Part shown: positions 28,607 through 38,094 of the stretch, piece by piece | Numbering within the stretch: position 1 is the stretch's first letter | Layout of the letters: each line of letters starts with the position of its first letter | Source of the DNA: Arthrobacter sp. StoSoilB5 | Lineage (GTDB): Bacteria > Actinomycetota > Actinomycetes > Actinomycetales > Micrococcaceae | Assembly (NCBI RefSeq): GCF_019977235.1 | Contig: NZ_AP024646.1 | Location: 1,302,001-1,366,000 of the forward strand | Direction of reading: 5' to 3' | DNA length: 64,000 nt | Translations under genes and position numbers: made by a program | Notes under the pieces: model-generated | Seen by the model: only the letters and a program-made list of their open reading frames with translations | Told to the model about the DNA's origin: nothing | Databases searched by the model: none

Positions 28607-28672
28607 CCCAACTACGTAGCAGTTGAGCGCGTTATGAGTGCTCAAAACGCGCACAAATGCGACTTAGTTGGG
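28607..28672. repeat. 66-bp intergenic palindrome, copy B
   Basis: The same length and tips (CCCAACTA...TTAGTTGGG) as copy A, with about five mismatches between its arms. The last codons and stop of the methyltransferase gene lie inside its right tip. Confidence 0.85.
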
Positions 28673-29329
28673 TGAGGGGGTTCGCAGGACCAGGAATTGG
28701 TAGTGCTGCGTCCAGTTGCCCGCTCCCGGACCGGACTCCAGGGCGGTGCCCTCGGGCCAGGTCCGGAAATGCTCAATCGAGCCGTGCTCGCCGAAGATCC
28801 GCCGCACGGTCTCGTCACTGCGGCGGCTGAAGAAACGGCGAGGTTCATCCAGGTCCTCGGGGTTGTAAACCTCCACGTCTTCACCAGACCAAAGCCCGAC
28901 GGCGATTGGCGCACCAGCCGCGCTGACCCGCACGAGTTCGCTGACGACGTCGTGGATTCTGCTGTTGGGGACATGCAGCAGCGTGCTCATGGTCCAAACG
29001 GCCGAGAACACCGAATCGGGGAACGGCAACTGGCGACCACTGGCGACGGTAGCTTCGAGCCCTGCCGAGCGCGCCACGTGAACGCTCTCTGACGAGAGGT
29101 CCACGCCGGTGTAGTGGAGGCCGGAACGGACGAACTCCAGGCCTTCCACCCCGGTGCCACAGCCGAGCTCGAACACCGAGTGCCGGTGCTCATCCTTGAG
29201 CAGCCGGATGAACCATTCCCGGCACTCGATGCGGTGCGGCGTCAGTGCGCGGGTGCTGGGGATGGGAGCTTGGCGGTCGTAGAAAACTGCGAGGTCAGCC
29301 TCATGGTCGGCTTCGGGGATGCCCTGCAT
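28664..29329 (-). CDS. Class I SAM-dependent methyltransferase
   Basis: A 221-residue protein of the Methyltransf_11/25 type. Motif I is FELGCGTGVEGLEFV (about residue 53), motif II acidic TGVDLSS, and the motif IV region is VFSAVWTMSTLLHVPN. The acceptor is unknown; related proteins act on small metabolites or quinones. The gene runs toward the carbonic anhydrase gene in the same direction, but the palindrome copy B separates them. Its stop codon lies within that repeat, so insertion of the repeat may have changed the C-terminus. Confidence 0.8.
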   Translation of the reverse strand: MQGIPEADHEADLAVFYDRQAPIPSTRALTPHRIECREWFIRLLKDEHRHSVFELGCGTGVEGLEFVRSGLHYTGVDLSSESVHVARSAGLEATVASGRQLPFPDSVFSAVWTMSTLLHVPNSRIHDVVSELVRVSAAGAPIAVGLWSGEDVEVYNPEDLDEPRRFFSRRSDETVRRIFGEHGSIEHFRTWPEGTALESGPGAGNWTQHYQFLVLRTPSPN

Positions 29330-29350
29330 ACCCCCAGCTTAGGGGTGGCC

Positions 29351-30211
29351 TTAGTTGAACACCACGGTCCGGGTGCCATCCAAAAGCACGCGGTGTTCTG
29401 CGTGCCACTGGACTGCCTGGGCAAGCGTGCGGCCCTCAACGTCGCGGCCCATCTGAACGAACTGCGCAGCAGTGCGGGCGTGGTCCACGCGGATGACTTC
29501 CTGCTCGATGATCGGGCCCTCATCGAGGTCGGCCGTCACATAGTGGGCCGTAGCGCCGATGATCTTCACACCGCGCGCGTGGGCCTGGTGGTACGGCTTG
29601 GCACCCTTGAAGGAAGGCAGGAACGAGTGGTGGATGTTAATGGCCTTGCCGTTCAATTCCGTGCAGAGCTCATTGGAAAGGACCTGCATGTAACGCGCCA
29701 GGACGGTCAGTTCGATGTCGTGCTCTGCAATCAGTTTCAAGAGTGCGGCCTCGGCCTGGGGCTTGGTCTCCGGCGTCACGGGAATGTGGTGGAACGGGAT
29801 CCCGTAGAACTGCGCCAGCTCCTCAAGGTCGCGGTGGTTCGAAACGATCGCCGGGACCTCGATTGGCAGGGTTCCCGTGCGCTGCTGGAACAGGAGGTCG
29901 TTGAGGCAGTGCGCATCCTTGGAACACAGGATGATGGTACGGACCTTCCGGCCCACCGGGTTGATCTGCCACGTCATGCCAAAGGACTCTGCGACCGGCC
30001 GCAGTGCGGCGGCCAGCTCGTCCTGGGAAGACGACGTCGTAGCCTCCACGCGCATGAAGAAGTTGCCGGTGCTGGGGCTTCCGTACTGCTGGGAATCGGC
30101 GATGTTGCAGCCCGCCTCAAGCAAGGCTCCGGCTACCGCGTGGACGATGCCGGGGCGGTCGGGGCAGGAGAGTGTTACAACAAAAGCAGCAGGCGAGGCG
30201 GAGTCAGTCAC
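29351..30211 (-). CDS. purU: Formyltetrahydrofolate deformylase
   Basis: Hydrolyses 10-formyl-THF to formate and THF, balancing the one-carbon pool. The 286-residue protein has an N-terminal ACT domain (FVVTLSCPDRPGIVHAVAGAL) and a C-terminal formyltransferase-like domain with INIHHSFLPSFKGAKPY and the catalytic Asp in DEGPIIEQ. The start GTG 30211 sits 7 bases after a -10-like TAGGCT with no ribosome binding site, the layout of a leaderless transcript. It is divergent from glyA and folD, which feed the same folate pool. Confidence 0.93.
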   Translation of the reverse strand: MTDSASPAAFVVTLSCPDRPGIVHAVAGALLEAGCNIADSQQYGSPSTGNFFMRVEATTSSSQDELAAALRPVAESFGMTWQINPVGRKVRTIILCSKDAHCLNDLLFQQRTGTLPIEVPAIVSNHRDLEELAQFYGIPFHHIPVTPETKPQAEAALLKLIAEHDIELTVLARYMQVLSNELCTELNGKAINIHHSFLPSFKGAKPYHQAHARGVKIIGATAHYVTADLDEGPIIEQEVIRVDHARTAAQFVQMGRDVEGRTLAQAVQWHAEHRVLLDGTRTVVFN

Positions 30212-30447
30212 GCGGATAAGCCTACCCGTGCTGTGTTGTTGTACTGTTAACGGGTCGCAACTGGCGTTGGGTGGGCTACCACCAGGGAGCGGCAATCACG
30301 AAGACCACGGATCGTACGCCTGGGCCGAGGGTCATGTCTTACCGCTGCTTGCACGTGACCGATGCCTCCGTAATCAAGGGGACGCGGGAATGCTGCTGCC
30401 GGTAGCCTGACCTGTAGCACCACCCGTTGCCTAGCCAGGAGATCTCC

Positions 30448-31740
30448 GTGCCTACCACCACTTCCGCGTCTGTCAGCAACCAGTCGCTCGCTGAGCTCGA
30501 TCCCGAGATCGCAGCAGTCCTCGACCAGGAACTCGGCCGCCAGCGCGGCACCCTGGAAATGATCGCCTCCGAAAACTTCGCCCCGCGCGCCGTCATGGAA
30601 GCACAGGGCTCCGTCCTGACCAACAAGTACGCCGAGGGTTACCCGGGCAAGCGTTACTACGGCGGTTGTGAGTACGTAGACATCGCCGAGCAGCTCGCCA
30701 TCGACCGCGTCAAGGCCCTTTTCGGCGCCGAGTACGCCAACGTCCAGCCGCACTCCGGTGCGCAGGCCAACGCTGCTGCACTGTCCGCCATGATCACCCC
30801 TGGCGACAAGATCCTGGGCCTCTCCCTGGCACACGGCGGCCACCTGACCCACGGCATGAAACTGAACTTCTCCGGCAAGCTCTACAACGTAGCTGCGTAC
30901 CAGGTTGAAGAAGACAACTTCCGCATCGACATGGACAAGCTCCGCGAGCAGGCCATCGCCGAGAAGCCGCAGGTCATCATCGCTGGCTGGTCCGCTTACC
31001 CGCGCCACCTCGACTTCGCTGCCTTCCGCTCCATCGCCGACGAGGTTGGCGCGCTCCTGTGGACGGACATGGCACACTTCGCCGGACTGGTTGCAGCAGG
31101 CCTGCACCCGAGCCCGGTCCCGCACTCCGACGTCGTCACCTCCACCGTGCACAAGACCCTTGCAGGTCCGCGTTCCGGTGTGATCCTGGCCAAGGAAGAG
31201 TGGGCCAAGAAGCTCAACTCCAACGTCTTCCCGGGCCAGCAGGGTGGCCCGCTCATGCACGTCATCGCCGCCAAGGCCGTTGCCTTCAAGATCGCAGGCA
31301 GCGAAGAATTCAAGGAGCGCCAGGAGCGTGTCCTCGAGGGTGCCAAGATCATCGCTGACCGCCTGAACCAGTCCGACGTCGCCGACGCCGGCGTCTCGGT
31401 CCTCACCGGCGGCACGGACGTCCACTTGGTCCTTGTTGACCTGCGTAACTCGCAGCTGGACGGCCAGCAGGCTGAAGACCTCCTGCACTCCGTGGGCATC
31501 ACCGTGAACCGCAACGCCGTTCCGTTCGATCCCCGTCCGCCGATGGTCACCTCCGGCCTCCGCATCGGTACGCCTGCACTGGCTACCCGCGGATTCGGTG
31601 CTGCAGAATTCACCGAGGTTGCCGAGATCATCGCTACTGCCCTGAAGGCTGGCTCCGCTACCGAGGTCGAGGCCCTCCAGGCCCGCGTGGACAAGCTCGC
31701 CGCCGACTTCCCGCTGTACCCGCAGCACGAGCAGTGGTAA
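30448..31740 (+). CDS. glyA: Serine hydroxymethyltransferase
   Basis: Converts serine plus THF into glycine and methylene-THF, using PLP. The 430-residue protein has the Schiff-base Lys236 in [14 protein letters not shown]. Other family stretches are [30 protein letters not shown] and [17 protein letters not shown]. The GTG start at 30448 has a strong AGGAGA eight bases upstream, so the 7-residue in-frame extension is not used. folD follows on the same strand across a 136-bp gap that contains a perfect hairpin. Confidence 0.97.
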   Translation: MPTTTSASVSNQSLAELDPEIAAVLDQELGRQRGTLEMIASENFAPRAVMEAQGSVLTNKYAEGYPGKRYYGGCEYVDIAEQLAIDRVKALFGAEYANVQPHSGAQANAAALSAMITPGDKILGLSLAHGGHLTHGMKLNFSGKLYNVAAYQVEEDNFRIDMDKLREQAIAEKPQVIIAGWSAYPRHLDFAAFRSIADEVGALLWTDMAHFAGLVAAGLHPSPVPHSDVVTSTVHKTLAGPRSGVILAKEEWAKKLNSNVFPGQQGGPLMHVIAAKAVAFKIAGSEEFKERQERVLEGAKIIADRLNQSDVADAGVSVLTGGTDVHLVLVDLRNSQLDGQQAEDLLHSVGITVNRNAVPFDPRPPMVTSGLRIGTPALATRGFGAAEFTEVAEIIATALKAGSATEVEALQARVDKLAADFPLYPQHEQW

Positions 31741-31775
31741 CCCACGCATAAAGCACTGCCGGGCACTGAACCGGA

Positions 31776-31822
31776 GCCAACGGGATCCGCCGCCACACCC
31801 ATCGGCGGCGGATCCCGTTGGC
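31776..31822. repeat. Perfect 19-bp inverted repeat between glyA and folD
   Basis: Arms 31776-31794 and 31804-31822 are perfectly complementary (GCCAACGGGATCC... on the left) around a 9-nt loop. No T run follows, so it may be a terminator without a tail, an attenuator, or an mRNA-stabilising hairpin. Confidence 0.8.
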
Positions 31823-31877
31823 ATGAGCCTGCCAAGAGGCTTTCGAAATAGGTCACCCACCAGAAAGAGCAGATGGA

Positions 31878-32771
31878 ATGACACAGTCCACCGCACAGAT
31901 CCTTGACGGCAAGGCCACCGCCGCAGCCATCAAGGCAGAACTGACCGAACGCGTTTCCGTCCTCGCAGCCAAGGGCATCGTCCCCGGCCTGGGTACCATC
32001 CTGGTGGGTTCAGATCCCGGCAGCACCTGGTACGTCGCCGGCAAGCACAAGGACTGCGCAGAGGTGGGCATTCAGTCCATCCGCCGCGACCTGCCCGAGG
32101 ACATCTCCCAGGAAGACCTCCTGAAGGTTGTCCGCGAGCTCAACGAGAACCCGGAATGCACGGGCTACATCGTTCAGTTGCCGCTGCCCAAGCACATTGA
32201 CCAGGACGTCATCCTGGAAGCCATGGATCCAAACAAGGACGCCGACGGCCTGCACCCCATGAACCTCGGCCGCCTGGTGGCCAACGTCAGTGGCGAAATG
32301 AAGTCTCCGCTTCCCTGCACGCCCAAGGGCTGCGTGGAACTGATGCGCCGGCACGGCATCGAGCTCAAGGGCAAGCGCGTCCTGGTAGTAGGCCGCGGGG
32401 TCACCATCGGCCGCCCCATTGGCCTCCTGCTCACTCGCAAGGAAGTCAACGCCACCGTCATCCTGGCCCACACAGGAACCGTTGACCTGCCTGCGGAACT
32501 CAAGCAGGCCGACGTCGTAATTGCCGCTGCGGGCGTACCGCACATGATCAAGGCTGAAGACCTCAAGCCGGGCGCTATCGTGCTCGACGTCGGCGTCAGC
32601 CGCGTGGAGGACGGTAACGGCAAGGCTGTGGTCACCGGAGACGTGGACCCCGCAGCTGCCGACGTCGCCGCCTGGCTGTCCCCGAACCCGGGCGGCGTGG
32701 GTCCGATGACCCGTGCCATGCTGCTCGCCAACGTTGTGGAGAGCGCCGAGCGCGCAGCAGGAATCGCCTGA
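31878..32771 (+). CDS. folD: Bifunctional methylene-THF dehydrogenase / methenyl-THF cyclohydrolase
   Basis: Interconverts methylene-, methenyl- and 10-formyl-THF. The 297-residue protein shows the catalytic region [12 protein letters not shown] (Tyr and Lys of the YxxxK motif), [13 protein letters not shown] and [12 protein letters not shown]. The NADP fold is [18 protein letters not shown], followed by the [17 protein letters not shown] signature. It stands downstream of glyA, so its substrate is made by its neighbour. A strong terminator follows. Confidence 0.97.
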   Translation: MTQSTAQILDGKATAAAIKAELTERVSVLAAKGIVPGLGTILVGSDPGSTWYVAGKHKDCAEVGIQSIRRDLPEDISQEDLLKVVRELNENPECTGYIVQLPLPKHIDQDVILEAMDPNKDADGLHPMNLGRLVANVSGEMKSPLPCTPKGCVELMRRHGIELKGKRVLVVGRGVTIGRPIGLLLTRKEVNATVILAHTGTVDLPAELKQADVVIAAAGVPHMIKAEDLKPGAIVLDVGVSRVEDGNGKAVVTGDVDPAAADVAAWLSPNPGGVGPMTRAMLLANVVESAERAAGIA

Positions 32772-32796
32772 CGCCTGCGTGAACAGAACAGAGCCA

Positions 32797-32828
32797 AGGG
32801 CGCCTACTCCGCCAGGAGTAGGCGCCCT
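32797..32828 (+). terminator. Terminator of folD
   Basis: A perfect 14-bp stem (AGGGCGCCTACTCC with GGAGTAGGCGCCCT) with a 4-nt loop, 25 bp after the folD stop. Confidence 0.88.
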
Positions 32829-32865
32829 GCTCCGTTAACCCGACGACGAACAACCGGACCAAAGC

Positions 32866-32877
32866 TAGGCTCGGTGT
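32866..32877 (+). promoter_or_regulatory. Leaderless-type -10 element of the histidine kinase gene
   Basis: TAGGCT (32866-32871) followed by exactly six bases and the ATG. There is no ribosome binding site. Transcription would start at or next to the start codon. Confidence 0.6.
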
Positions 32878-34089
32878 ATGCAGCCCCGTTTCCCGCAGCC
32901 CCGTTTCCCTGGGTCCCAGCGAGCACCGGGTCCACGCCGTTTTGCGGGTCCACCTACGAGCTTCATCGTCATCACGGTGGCCGTGATCCAGGTGGTGGGG
33001 ACGTTGGCTGCTGCGAGCCATCAGGATGCTCCGCGGCTTTTGGACGCGCTCGCCTTCCTGCTGCTGCTGGCGGGTCCGGCCGCTTTAGCGTTCCGGAAAC
33101 GCAGGCCGGCCATCATGCTTCCCGTGGCGCTGGTGGCAACGGGCACCTACCTGTGGCTCGGCTATGCGTGGGGGCCGATCGCCTTGTCCTTGGCGCTGTC
33201 CATCATCCTGACGGCGTCGGCCGGGCTCCGGTGGCAGGCATGGATGGGTGCCGGAATCGCCGCGGCTTCGGTTGTGCTGGCTGCAGCCTTGGCAGGGGAC
33301 AACAACTGGCCGCTTCGCGCCTCCGCCGGCGTGGCGTGGGCGGCCATCCTCGTGTTGCTGGGGGAGGGATTCCGACGCCGGCGTGAACGGTTCGCGGAAT
33401 ACCGGCGGCGGCGTGAGGCTGCCCAGCAAGCTGAGCGCGACGAGTACCGGCTGACCCTTGCCCGCGATATCCACGATGTCGTGGCGCATTCGCTGTCCAT
33501 GATCAACGTCCAAGCGTCGGTGGCGCTCCACGTGGGCGCCGACGATCCCGAGAAGCTCCGGCCCGCACTGGAAGCCATCAAGGCGGCCAGCAAGGAATCC
33601 CTGATGGAGGTCCGCCAACTCCTGGGCGTGCTGCGCGATGACGTCCCGCTGAGCCCGGCAGCGCGGCCAACGCTGGCAAGGATCCCCGAACTGGTGAAGA
33701 ACGCGGAGCTGGGAGGCCTGCAGGTGCGCCTTGAGGACAGGACGGACCCTGCGCTGGTTGGTCCAGCCCAGATCGGTCCAGCCCAGATCGGTCCAGCCCA
33801 GCAGGAGGCCGCCTATCGGATTATCCAGGAGGCCTTGACCAACGTGGGTAGGCACTCGGGCGCCCAAACCGCCGTCGTGAGCCTCACCAGCGGTGAGGGG
33901 GTGCTGACCGTACGGGTCAACGACGACGGCGCGGGCATGGGTGGGGCGCTTCCGGGCAACGGACTCATGGGGATGCGGGAGAGGGCGGCTGCCTTGGGCG
34001 GGACGCTTACGTTGCGCGAACTGCATCCTGGACTGAGCGTCGAAGCTGTGCTGCCCATAACCCAAAATCCTGAAGGAAACCTCCCGTGA
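32878..34089 (+). CDS. NarL-type sensor histidine kinase
   Basis: A 403-residue kinase. Residues about 28-165 hold five or six hydrophobic helices with little external loop, so it may sense the membrane itself. The HisKA_3 phosphorylation site is His199 in LARDIHDVVAHSLSMI. The C-terminal ATPase has NDDGAGMGG and GLMGMRERAAALGG. A short in-frame tandem repeat (GPAQI, about residues 295-308) lies just before the N-box helix YRIIQEALTNVGRH. A second small duplication (QPRFP twice) opens the protein. The response regulator overlaps its stop by 4 bp. Confidence 0.9.
   Translation: MQPRFPQPRFPGSQRAPGPRRFAGPPTSFIVITVAVIQVVGTLAAASHQDAPRLLDALAFLLLLAGPAALAFRKRRPAIMLPVALVATGTYLWLGYAWGPIALSLALSIILTASAGLRWQAWMGAGIAAASVVLAAALAGDNNWPLRASAGVAWAAILVLLGEGFRRRRERFAEYRRRREAAQQAERDEYRLTLARDIHDVVAHSLSMINVQASVALHVGADDPEKLRPALEAIKAASKESLMEVRQLLGVLRDDVPLSPAARPTLARIPELVKNAELGGLQVRLEDRTDPALVGPAQIGPAQIGPAQQEAAYRIIQEALTNVGRHSGAQTAVVSLTSGEGVLTVRVNDDGAGMGGALPGNGLMGMRERAAALGGTLTLRELHPGLSVEAVLPITQNPEGNLP
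33760..33801 (+). repeat. In-frame 15-bp tandem repeat in the histidine kinase gene
   Basis: GGTCCAGCCCAGATC occurs twice in full and a third time for 12 of 15 bases. Each unit adds GPAQI to the linker before the catalytic domain. The number of units could change by slippage without breaking the frame. Confidence 0.9.
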
Positions 34090-34751
34090 TCCGCATCCTC
34101 CTCGCCGACGACCAAACCCTCATCCGGGCAGGCTTCCGTGCGCTCCTGGATGCCGAGCCGGATATGGAAGTGGTGGCCGAAGCCGGGACCGGCCGCGATG
34201 CCGTGCGAATGGCTGCACACGAGAAACCGGACGTCATCCTCATGGACATCCGCATGCCTGACGACGACGGCCTTACCGCCACCCGTAGGATCCTCGCGGA
34301 TCCGGCGCTGATCGGGACGCGCATCATCATCCTGACCACGTTCGAGCTCGATGAATACATCGCCGAGGCCGTCCGTGCTGGTGCGGCGGGATTCCTGGTC
34401 AAAGACACCGAGCCCGAGGAACTCATCCGCGCTGTCCGGGTGGTCCACGATGGCGATGCCCTCCTCTCGCCGTCGGTGACCCGCCGCATCATGGCCCAGT
34501 TGGCGGCGCAGAGCCGGGCCGCGGGAAAAGTGGTTCCACTGGCTCAGGTCACGGATCGTGAACGCGAGGTCCTGAAGCTGGTGGGCGAGGGCCTGAACAA
34601 CGCCGAGATCGCGGAGCGCCTTTTCATCACGCCCTTGACCGCCAAGACCCATGTTTCGCGCATCATGACCAAGCTCATGGTGAGGGACCGCTCGCAGCTG
34701 GTGGTTCTCGCCTACGAATCGGGCTTGGTCCGGCCCGGTTGGAGCAGCTAA
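34086..34751 (+). CDS. NarL/FixJ-family response regulator
   Basis: A 221-residue partner of the kinase before it. The receiver domain has the acidic pair near ILLADDQ, the phospho-acceptor Asp54 in VILMDIRMP and Lys in LVKDTEPEE. The C-terminal LuxR-type HTH reads LTDREREVLKLVGEGLNNAEIAERLFI in outline. The start GTG overlaps the kinase stop (GTGA). The likely targets are the SHOCT gene and ABC exporter downstream, as is common for this pairing. Confidence 0.94.
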   Translation: MIRILLADDQTLIRAGFRALLDAEPDMEVVAEAGTGRDAVRMAAHEKPDVILMDIRMPDDDGLTATRRILADPALIGTRIIILTTFELDEYIAEAVRAGAAGFLVKDTEPEELIRAVRVVHDGDALLSPSVTRRIMAQLAAQSRAAGKVVPLAQVTDREREVLKLVGEGLNNAEIAERLFITPLTAKTHVSRIMTKLMVRDRSQLVVLAYESGLVRPGWSS

Positions 34752-34901
34752 CCGCCGCCCGGCCACTCCACACGGAGTAGGGGTCTGCTACCAAGTGACT
34801 CCCGACGGCGGACGCGGCAGCAACCGCCCGCGAGCAGACTCAAACCAGAGCCGAAAGACGGTTCACGCCGGGCACCGGCGGAGAGAGTTTGGATCACTGA
34901 C

Positions 34902-35222
34902 ATGTTCACCGCATTGACTTCAATCGTCGGGGAGACCACCACGCTCGGGGGAGCGCTGGCACAACTGCCGGCCACCGTCGTCGCGCATGGTCCATGGGGA
35001 GACGGCACGTACTGGCCGTTCTTCCTGCTGTTCCCGCTGTTCTGGATCCTCGTGATCTTCCTGTTCATTTTCGTGGGCCGGCGGGCCTGGCGGCGCAACC
35101 ATCACTGGGCGGCAACCCAAGGCGCTGAGGGTGTGCTGCGCGAGCGGTATGCGCGGGGCGAGATTGACGAGACCGAGTTCCGGCAGCGCCTGGAGGTCCT
35201 GCGTTCGCAGCCACCGTCCTGA
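34902..35222 (+). CDS. Small membrane protein with SHOCT domain
   Basis: The product is 106 aa with one strong transmembrane helix (FFLLFPLFWILVIFLFIFV), an Arg/His-rich juxtamembrane segment (RRAWRRNHHW) and a C-terminal SHOCT motif, LRERYARGEIDETEFRQRLEVL. SHOCT motifs are thought to mediate oligomerisation. It lies 150 bp after the response regulator and before a terminator, so it is probably in or near that regulon. Function unknown. Confidence 0.75.
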   Translation: MFTALTSIVGETTTLGGALAQLPATVVAHGPWGDGTYWPFFLLFPLFWILVIFLFIFVGRRAWRRNHHWAATQGAEGVLRERYARGEIDETEFRQRLEVLRSQPPS

Positions 35223-35244
35223 CATGGCGCCACCAACAACCGAG

Positions 35245-35276
35245 AGGGCTCTTGCAAAAATATCTGCAAGAGCCCT
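35245..35276 (+). terminator. Terminator after the SHOCT gene
   Basis: A perfect 12-bp stem (AGGGCTCTTGCA with TGCAAGAGCCCT), 8-nt loop, then TTTC. It separates the SHOCT gene from the ABC exporter operon. Confidence 0.85.
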
Positions 35277-35371
35277 TTCACATATTCGGTTGCGCTACTA
35301 GTCTGCTGAGGGTGCACAATGAAGCAATCGGCTCTGCAACATACTCGAAATCGTCGCAAACCAGCTTCGAC

Positions 35372-36301
35372 ATGAACCCACCCACCGTCATCAGCGCGCG
35401 GAACCTCACCAAGACCTATGGCGAGCTCACAGCCGTGGACAACATCTCCTTCGACGTTGCGGCGGGAGAGTCCTTTGGGCTGCTCGGGCCCAACGGTGCC
35501 GGCAAGTCCACCACCATGAAAATGATCGGTGGCGTCTCCCAGCGCACGTCGGGAACGCTGAACATCATGGGCCTGGATCCGGAATCCCACGGCCCCGAGG
35601 TCCGGGCGCATCTGGGCGTGGTGCCACAGCAGGACAACCTCGACCAGGAACTCAAAGTCCGCGAAAACCTCATCGTCTACGGCCGCTACTTCGGCCTGCC
35701 CCTGAGCTATCTGCGCCCCAAAGCCGACGAACTGCTGGAGTTCGCGCAGCTGACGGACAAGGCCAACGCCAAGGTGGATGCCCTCTCCGGCGGCATGAAG
35801 CGGCGCTTGACGATCGCCCGTTCGCTCATCAACGAACCCCGCATCCTGCTGCTGGACGAGCCCACCACGGGCCTTGACCCGCAAGCCCGGCACATTCTCT
35901 GGGACCGCCTGTTCAGGCTCAAGGAAAACGGCGTAACACTGATCCTGACCACCCACTACATGGATGAGGCAGAGCAGCTCTGCGACCGCCTGATCGTGGT
36001 GGACAAGGGCAAGATCATGGCCGAGGGATCGCCGGCCAGCCTGATCCGCGAGCATTCCTCCCGGGAAGTACTTGAACTCAGGTTCGGGTCCGATCGGAAC
36101 TCGCGCATCGGCGTCGAGCTCCAGGGCATTGGCGAGCGACTCGAGACCCTGCCTGACCGCGTACTCATTTATACGCATGACGGCGAGGCGGCGCTGGAGC
36201 AGGTCTCGGCACGGGGGCTGCACCCGATGACTTCCTTGGTGCGCCGTTCTTCGCTGGAGGACGTGTTCCTCCGGCTCACTGGTAGGAGCCTCATTGACTA
36301 G
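35372..36301 (+). CDS. ABC exporter ATP-binding protein (NodI/DrrA-like)
   Basis: A 309-residue ATPase with Walker A GPNGAGKST, Q-loop VVPQQDNLDQEL, signature ALSGGMKRRLTIARSL and Walker B ILLLDEPTTGLD. The form SGGMKRRL and the C-terminal accessory domain with SLEDVFLRLTGR are typical of DrrA/NodI exporters. I start at ATG 35372; the in-frame extension back to 35252 runs into the terminator hairpin. Two ABC2-type permeases follow, so the complete exporter is encoded here. Drug, polyketide or lipooligosaccharide export are known for the family. Confidence 0.9.
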   Translation: MNPPTVISARNLTKTYGELTAVDNISFDVAAGESFGLLGPNGAGKSTTMKMIGGVSQRTSGTLNIMGLDPESHGPEVRAHLGVVPQQDNLDQELKVRENLIVYGRYFGLPLSYLRPKADELLEFAQLTDKANAKVDALSGGMKRRLTIARSLINEPRILLLDEPTTGLDPQARHILWDRLFRLKENGVTLILTTHYMDEAEQLCDRLIVVDKGKIMAEGSPASLIREHSSREVLELRFGSDRNSRIGVELQGIGERLETLPDRVLIYTHDGEAALEQVSARGLHPMTSLVRRSSLEDVFLRLTGRSLID

Positions 36302-36310
36302 GGAGCCCCA

Positions 36311-37198
36311 TTGACCAGGGAACCGTTGGGACCTTTCGGTGAAGGTACTGCCAGGCCAATCACGACGGCGGACCAGCCGTTGCGGGCACACTCGCCTGCC
36401 GTCTCGGCGGTCAGGGCGCGGCGTTGGGGTTCCTTTTTCTACGCCGAACAGGTGCTTCGCGTCATGCGCAATTACGGCTGGTCCGTGTTCCTGTACAGCG
36501 TGGGCCAGCCGGTGGCGTACCTCTTCGCAATGGGAGTCGGGCTGGCGAGCCTGGTAGACGCGAACAGCGACTCCGTTTTCGGCGGCGTCAGCTACTTGGA
36601 GTTCGTCGCACCGGCGCTACTGGTTTCCGCGGCGGTGATGACGGCGTCAGGGGAGTTCTCCTACCCGGTTACGGACGGCTTCAAATGGCGGCGGGTTTTC
36701 TACGGTCCGCACGCTTCACCGTTGGTTCCGCAGCAGATCGCGAGCGGCCACATCATGGCCAGCACGCTCAGGTTCCTGCTTCAGTCGTTGATCTACTTCG
36801 CGGTGGTGGCCATGTTTGGGGCATCCCCAAGTCCCTGGGGATGGGTAGCCGCACTGGTTGCTACCACGGCAGCCCTGTCCTTCGGCTTGCCATTGATGGC
36901 CTACGCCGCAAGCATCACCGAGGACAAGGGGCAGTTCGCTTTGGTGCAGCGGTTCGTGGTCATGCCCCTGTTCCTGTTCTCCGGGACGTTCTTCCCGCTG
37001 GACACGTTGCCGTGGGCTGTCCGCTGGATCGGCTGGATTTCGCCCGTGTGGCACGGAACAGAGCTGGGACGCGTCTTCACTTATGGCATGGACGAGAACC
37101 CTGTGTTGACCATTGCCCATGTGGTTTTCCTGCTGGGAACCGCCACGGGCGGCTGGCTCCTGGTCAGGCGCCAGTTCGTAAAGAGGATGGGTTCATGA
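36311..37198 (+). CDS. ABC-2 type exporter permease 1
   Basis: A 295-residue permease with six hydrophobic segments after a hydrophilic N-terminus of about 40 residues. The NodJ/DrrB pattern is seen in LFLFSGTFFPLDTLPWAVRWIGWISPVWHGTELGR. The start is TTG 36311, with GGGAG nine bases upstream. Its stop overlaps the second permease (ATGA). It resembles the next gene in topology and motif, so the two probably form a heterodimeric channel. Confidence 0.88.
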   Translation: MTREPLGPFGEGTARPITTADQPLRAHSPAVSAVRARRWGSFFYAEQVLRVMRNYGWSVFLYSVGQPVAYLFAMGVGLASLVDANSDSVFGGVSYLEFVAPALLVSAAVMTASGEFSYPVTDGFKWRRVFYGPHASPLVPQQIASGHIMASTLRFLLQSLIYFAVVAMFGASPSPWGWVAALVATTAALSFGLPLMAYAASITEDKGQFALVQRFVVMPLFLFSGTFFPLDTLPWAVRWIGWISPVWHGTELGRVFTYGMDENPVLTIAHVVFLLGTATGGWLLVRRQFVKRMGS

Positions 37199-38028
37199 GT
37201 ATCCTGACCGGCGGCCACAGCGCCACGGATGTGGCACGCGAGCGGAAATTCGGTCCCCTTTACTCCCGTAATGCCAAAGCGGTGGTGGCGCGTGGGCTCA
37301 TGGCGGCCAAGTCCAGTACGTGGCTGGTGCTGTTGTCCGGGTTCTTCGAGCCAGTGCTCTTCTTGTTGGCCATGGGCGTGGGCATGGGCTCAATCGTGGG
37401 CGAAGTGCAAGGACCTGGTGGTGAGGACATCAGCTACGCGGCCTACATAGCGCCGGCACTCCTGGCGGTCTCAGCCATGAACGGCGCCATCTACGATTCC
37501 ACGTGGAACGTCTTCTTCAAGATGAACTTCGCCAAGCTGTACCAGGGGATGCTCTACACATCCCTCGGCCCGCTGGACGTGGCAATGGGCGAGATCTTCC
37601 TGGCACTGTTGCGGGGCCTTCTCTATGCCACGGGGTTCACCGCGGTGATGGGGGTCATGGGCCTGATCACTACCTGGTGGGCCATCCTGGTCATCCCGGC
37701 ATCCGTGCTGATTGCTTTTGGTTTCGCGAGTTTCGGCATGGGCATTACGAGCTTCATGAAGACGTTCCAGCAGATGGACTGGATCAATTTCTTCCTGCTG
37801 CCCATGTTCCTGTTCAGCGCCACGTTCTACCCGCTCAGCGTCTACCCGCAGTACATCCAGTGGTTTATCCAGGCCATGCCCCTGTGGCACGGAGTTGAGT
37901 TGCTACGACAGATCAGCGTGGGCTCGTTCAGTCCTGCGACTGCCATTCACGTTGGCTACTACCTCGTGATGATTGCGCTGGGGATCATGCTGACCACTGG
38001 ACGGCTGCGCCAACTGTTCCTCAAGTGA
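37195..38028 (+). CDS. ABC-2 type exporter permease 2
   Basis: A 277-residue permease with six hydrophobic segments. LFLFSATFYPLSVYPQYIQWFIQAMPLWHGVELLR parallels the same segment of permease 1, pointing to gene duplication. It starts at ATG 37195 inside the stop of permease 1, so they are translationally coupled. It is the last gene of the exporter operon. Confidence 0.88.
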   Translation: MSILTGGHSATDVARERKFGPLYSRNAKAVVARGLMAAKSSTWLVLLSGFFEPVLFLLAMGVGMGSIVGEVQGPGGEDISYAAYIAPALLAVSAMNGAIYDSTWNVFFKMNFAKLYQGMLYTSLGPLDVAMGEIFLALLRGLLYATGFTAVMGVMGLITTWWAILVIPASVLIAFGFASFGMGITSFMKTFQQMDWINFFLLPMFLFSATFYPLSVYPQYIQWFIQAMPLWHGVELLRQISVGSFSPATAIHVGYYLVMIALGIMLTTGRLRQLFLK

Positions 38029-38094
38029 GGGAGTTTGTGTTCGCCATCCGTGGAAGCGGCGTAGGCACCTTTCGCGGTTTGCGACAATTGACTC

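Noticed and set aside
30212..30447. Possible riboswitch before glyA
   Set aside because: I looked for glycine- or folate-type riboswitch features and saw no convincing core; a covariance-model search would be needed.
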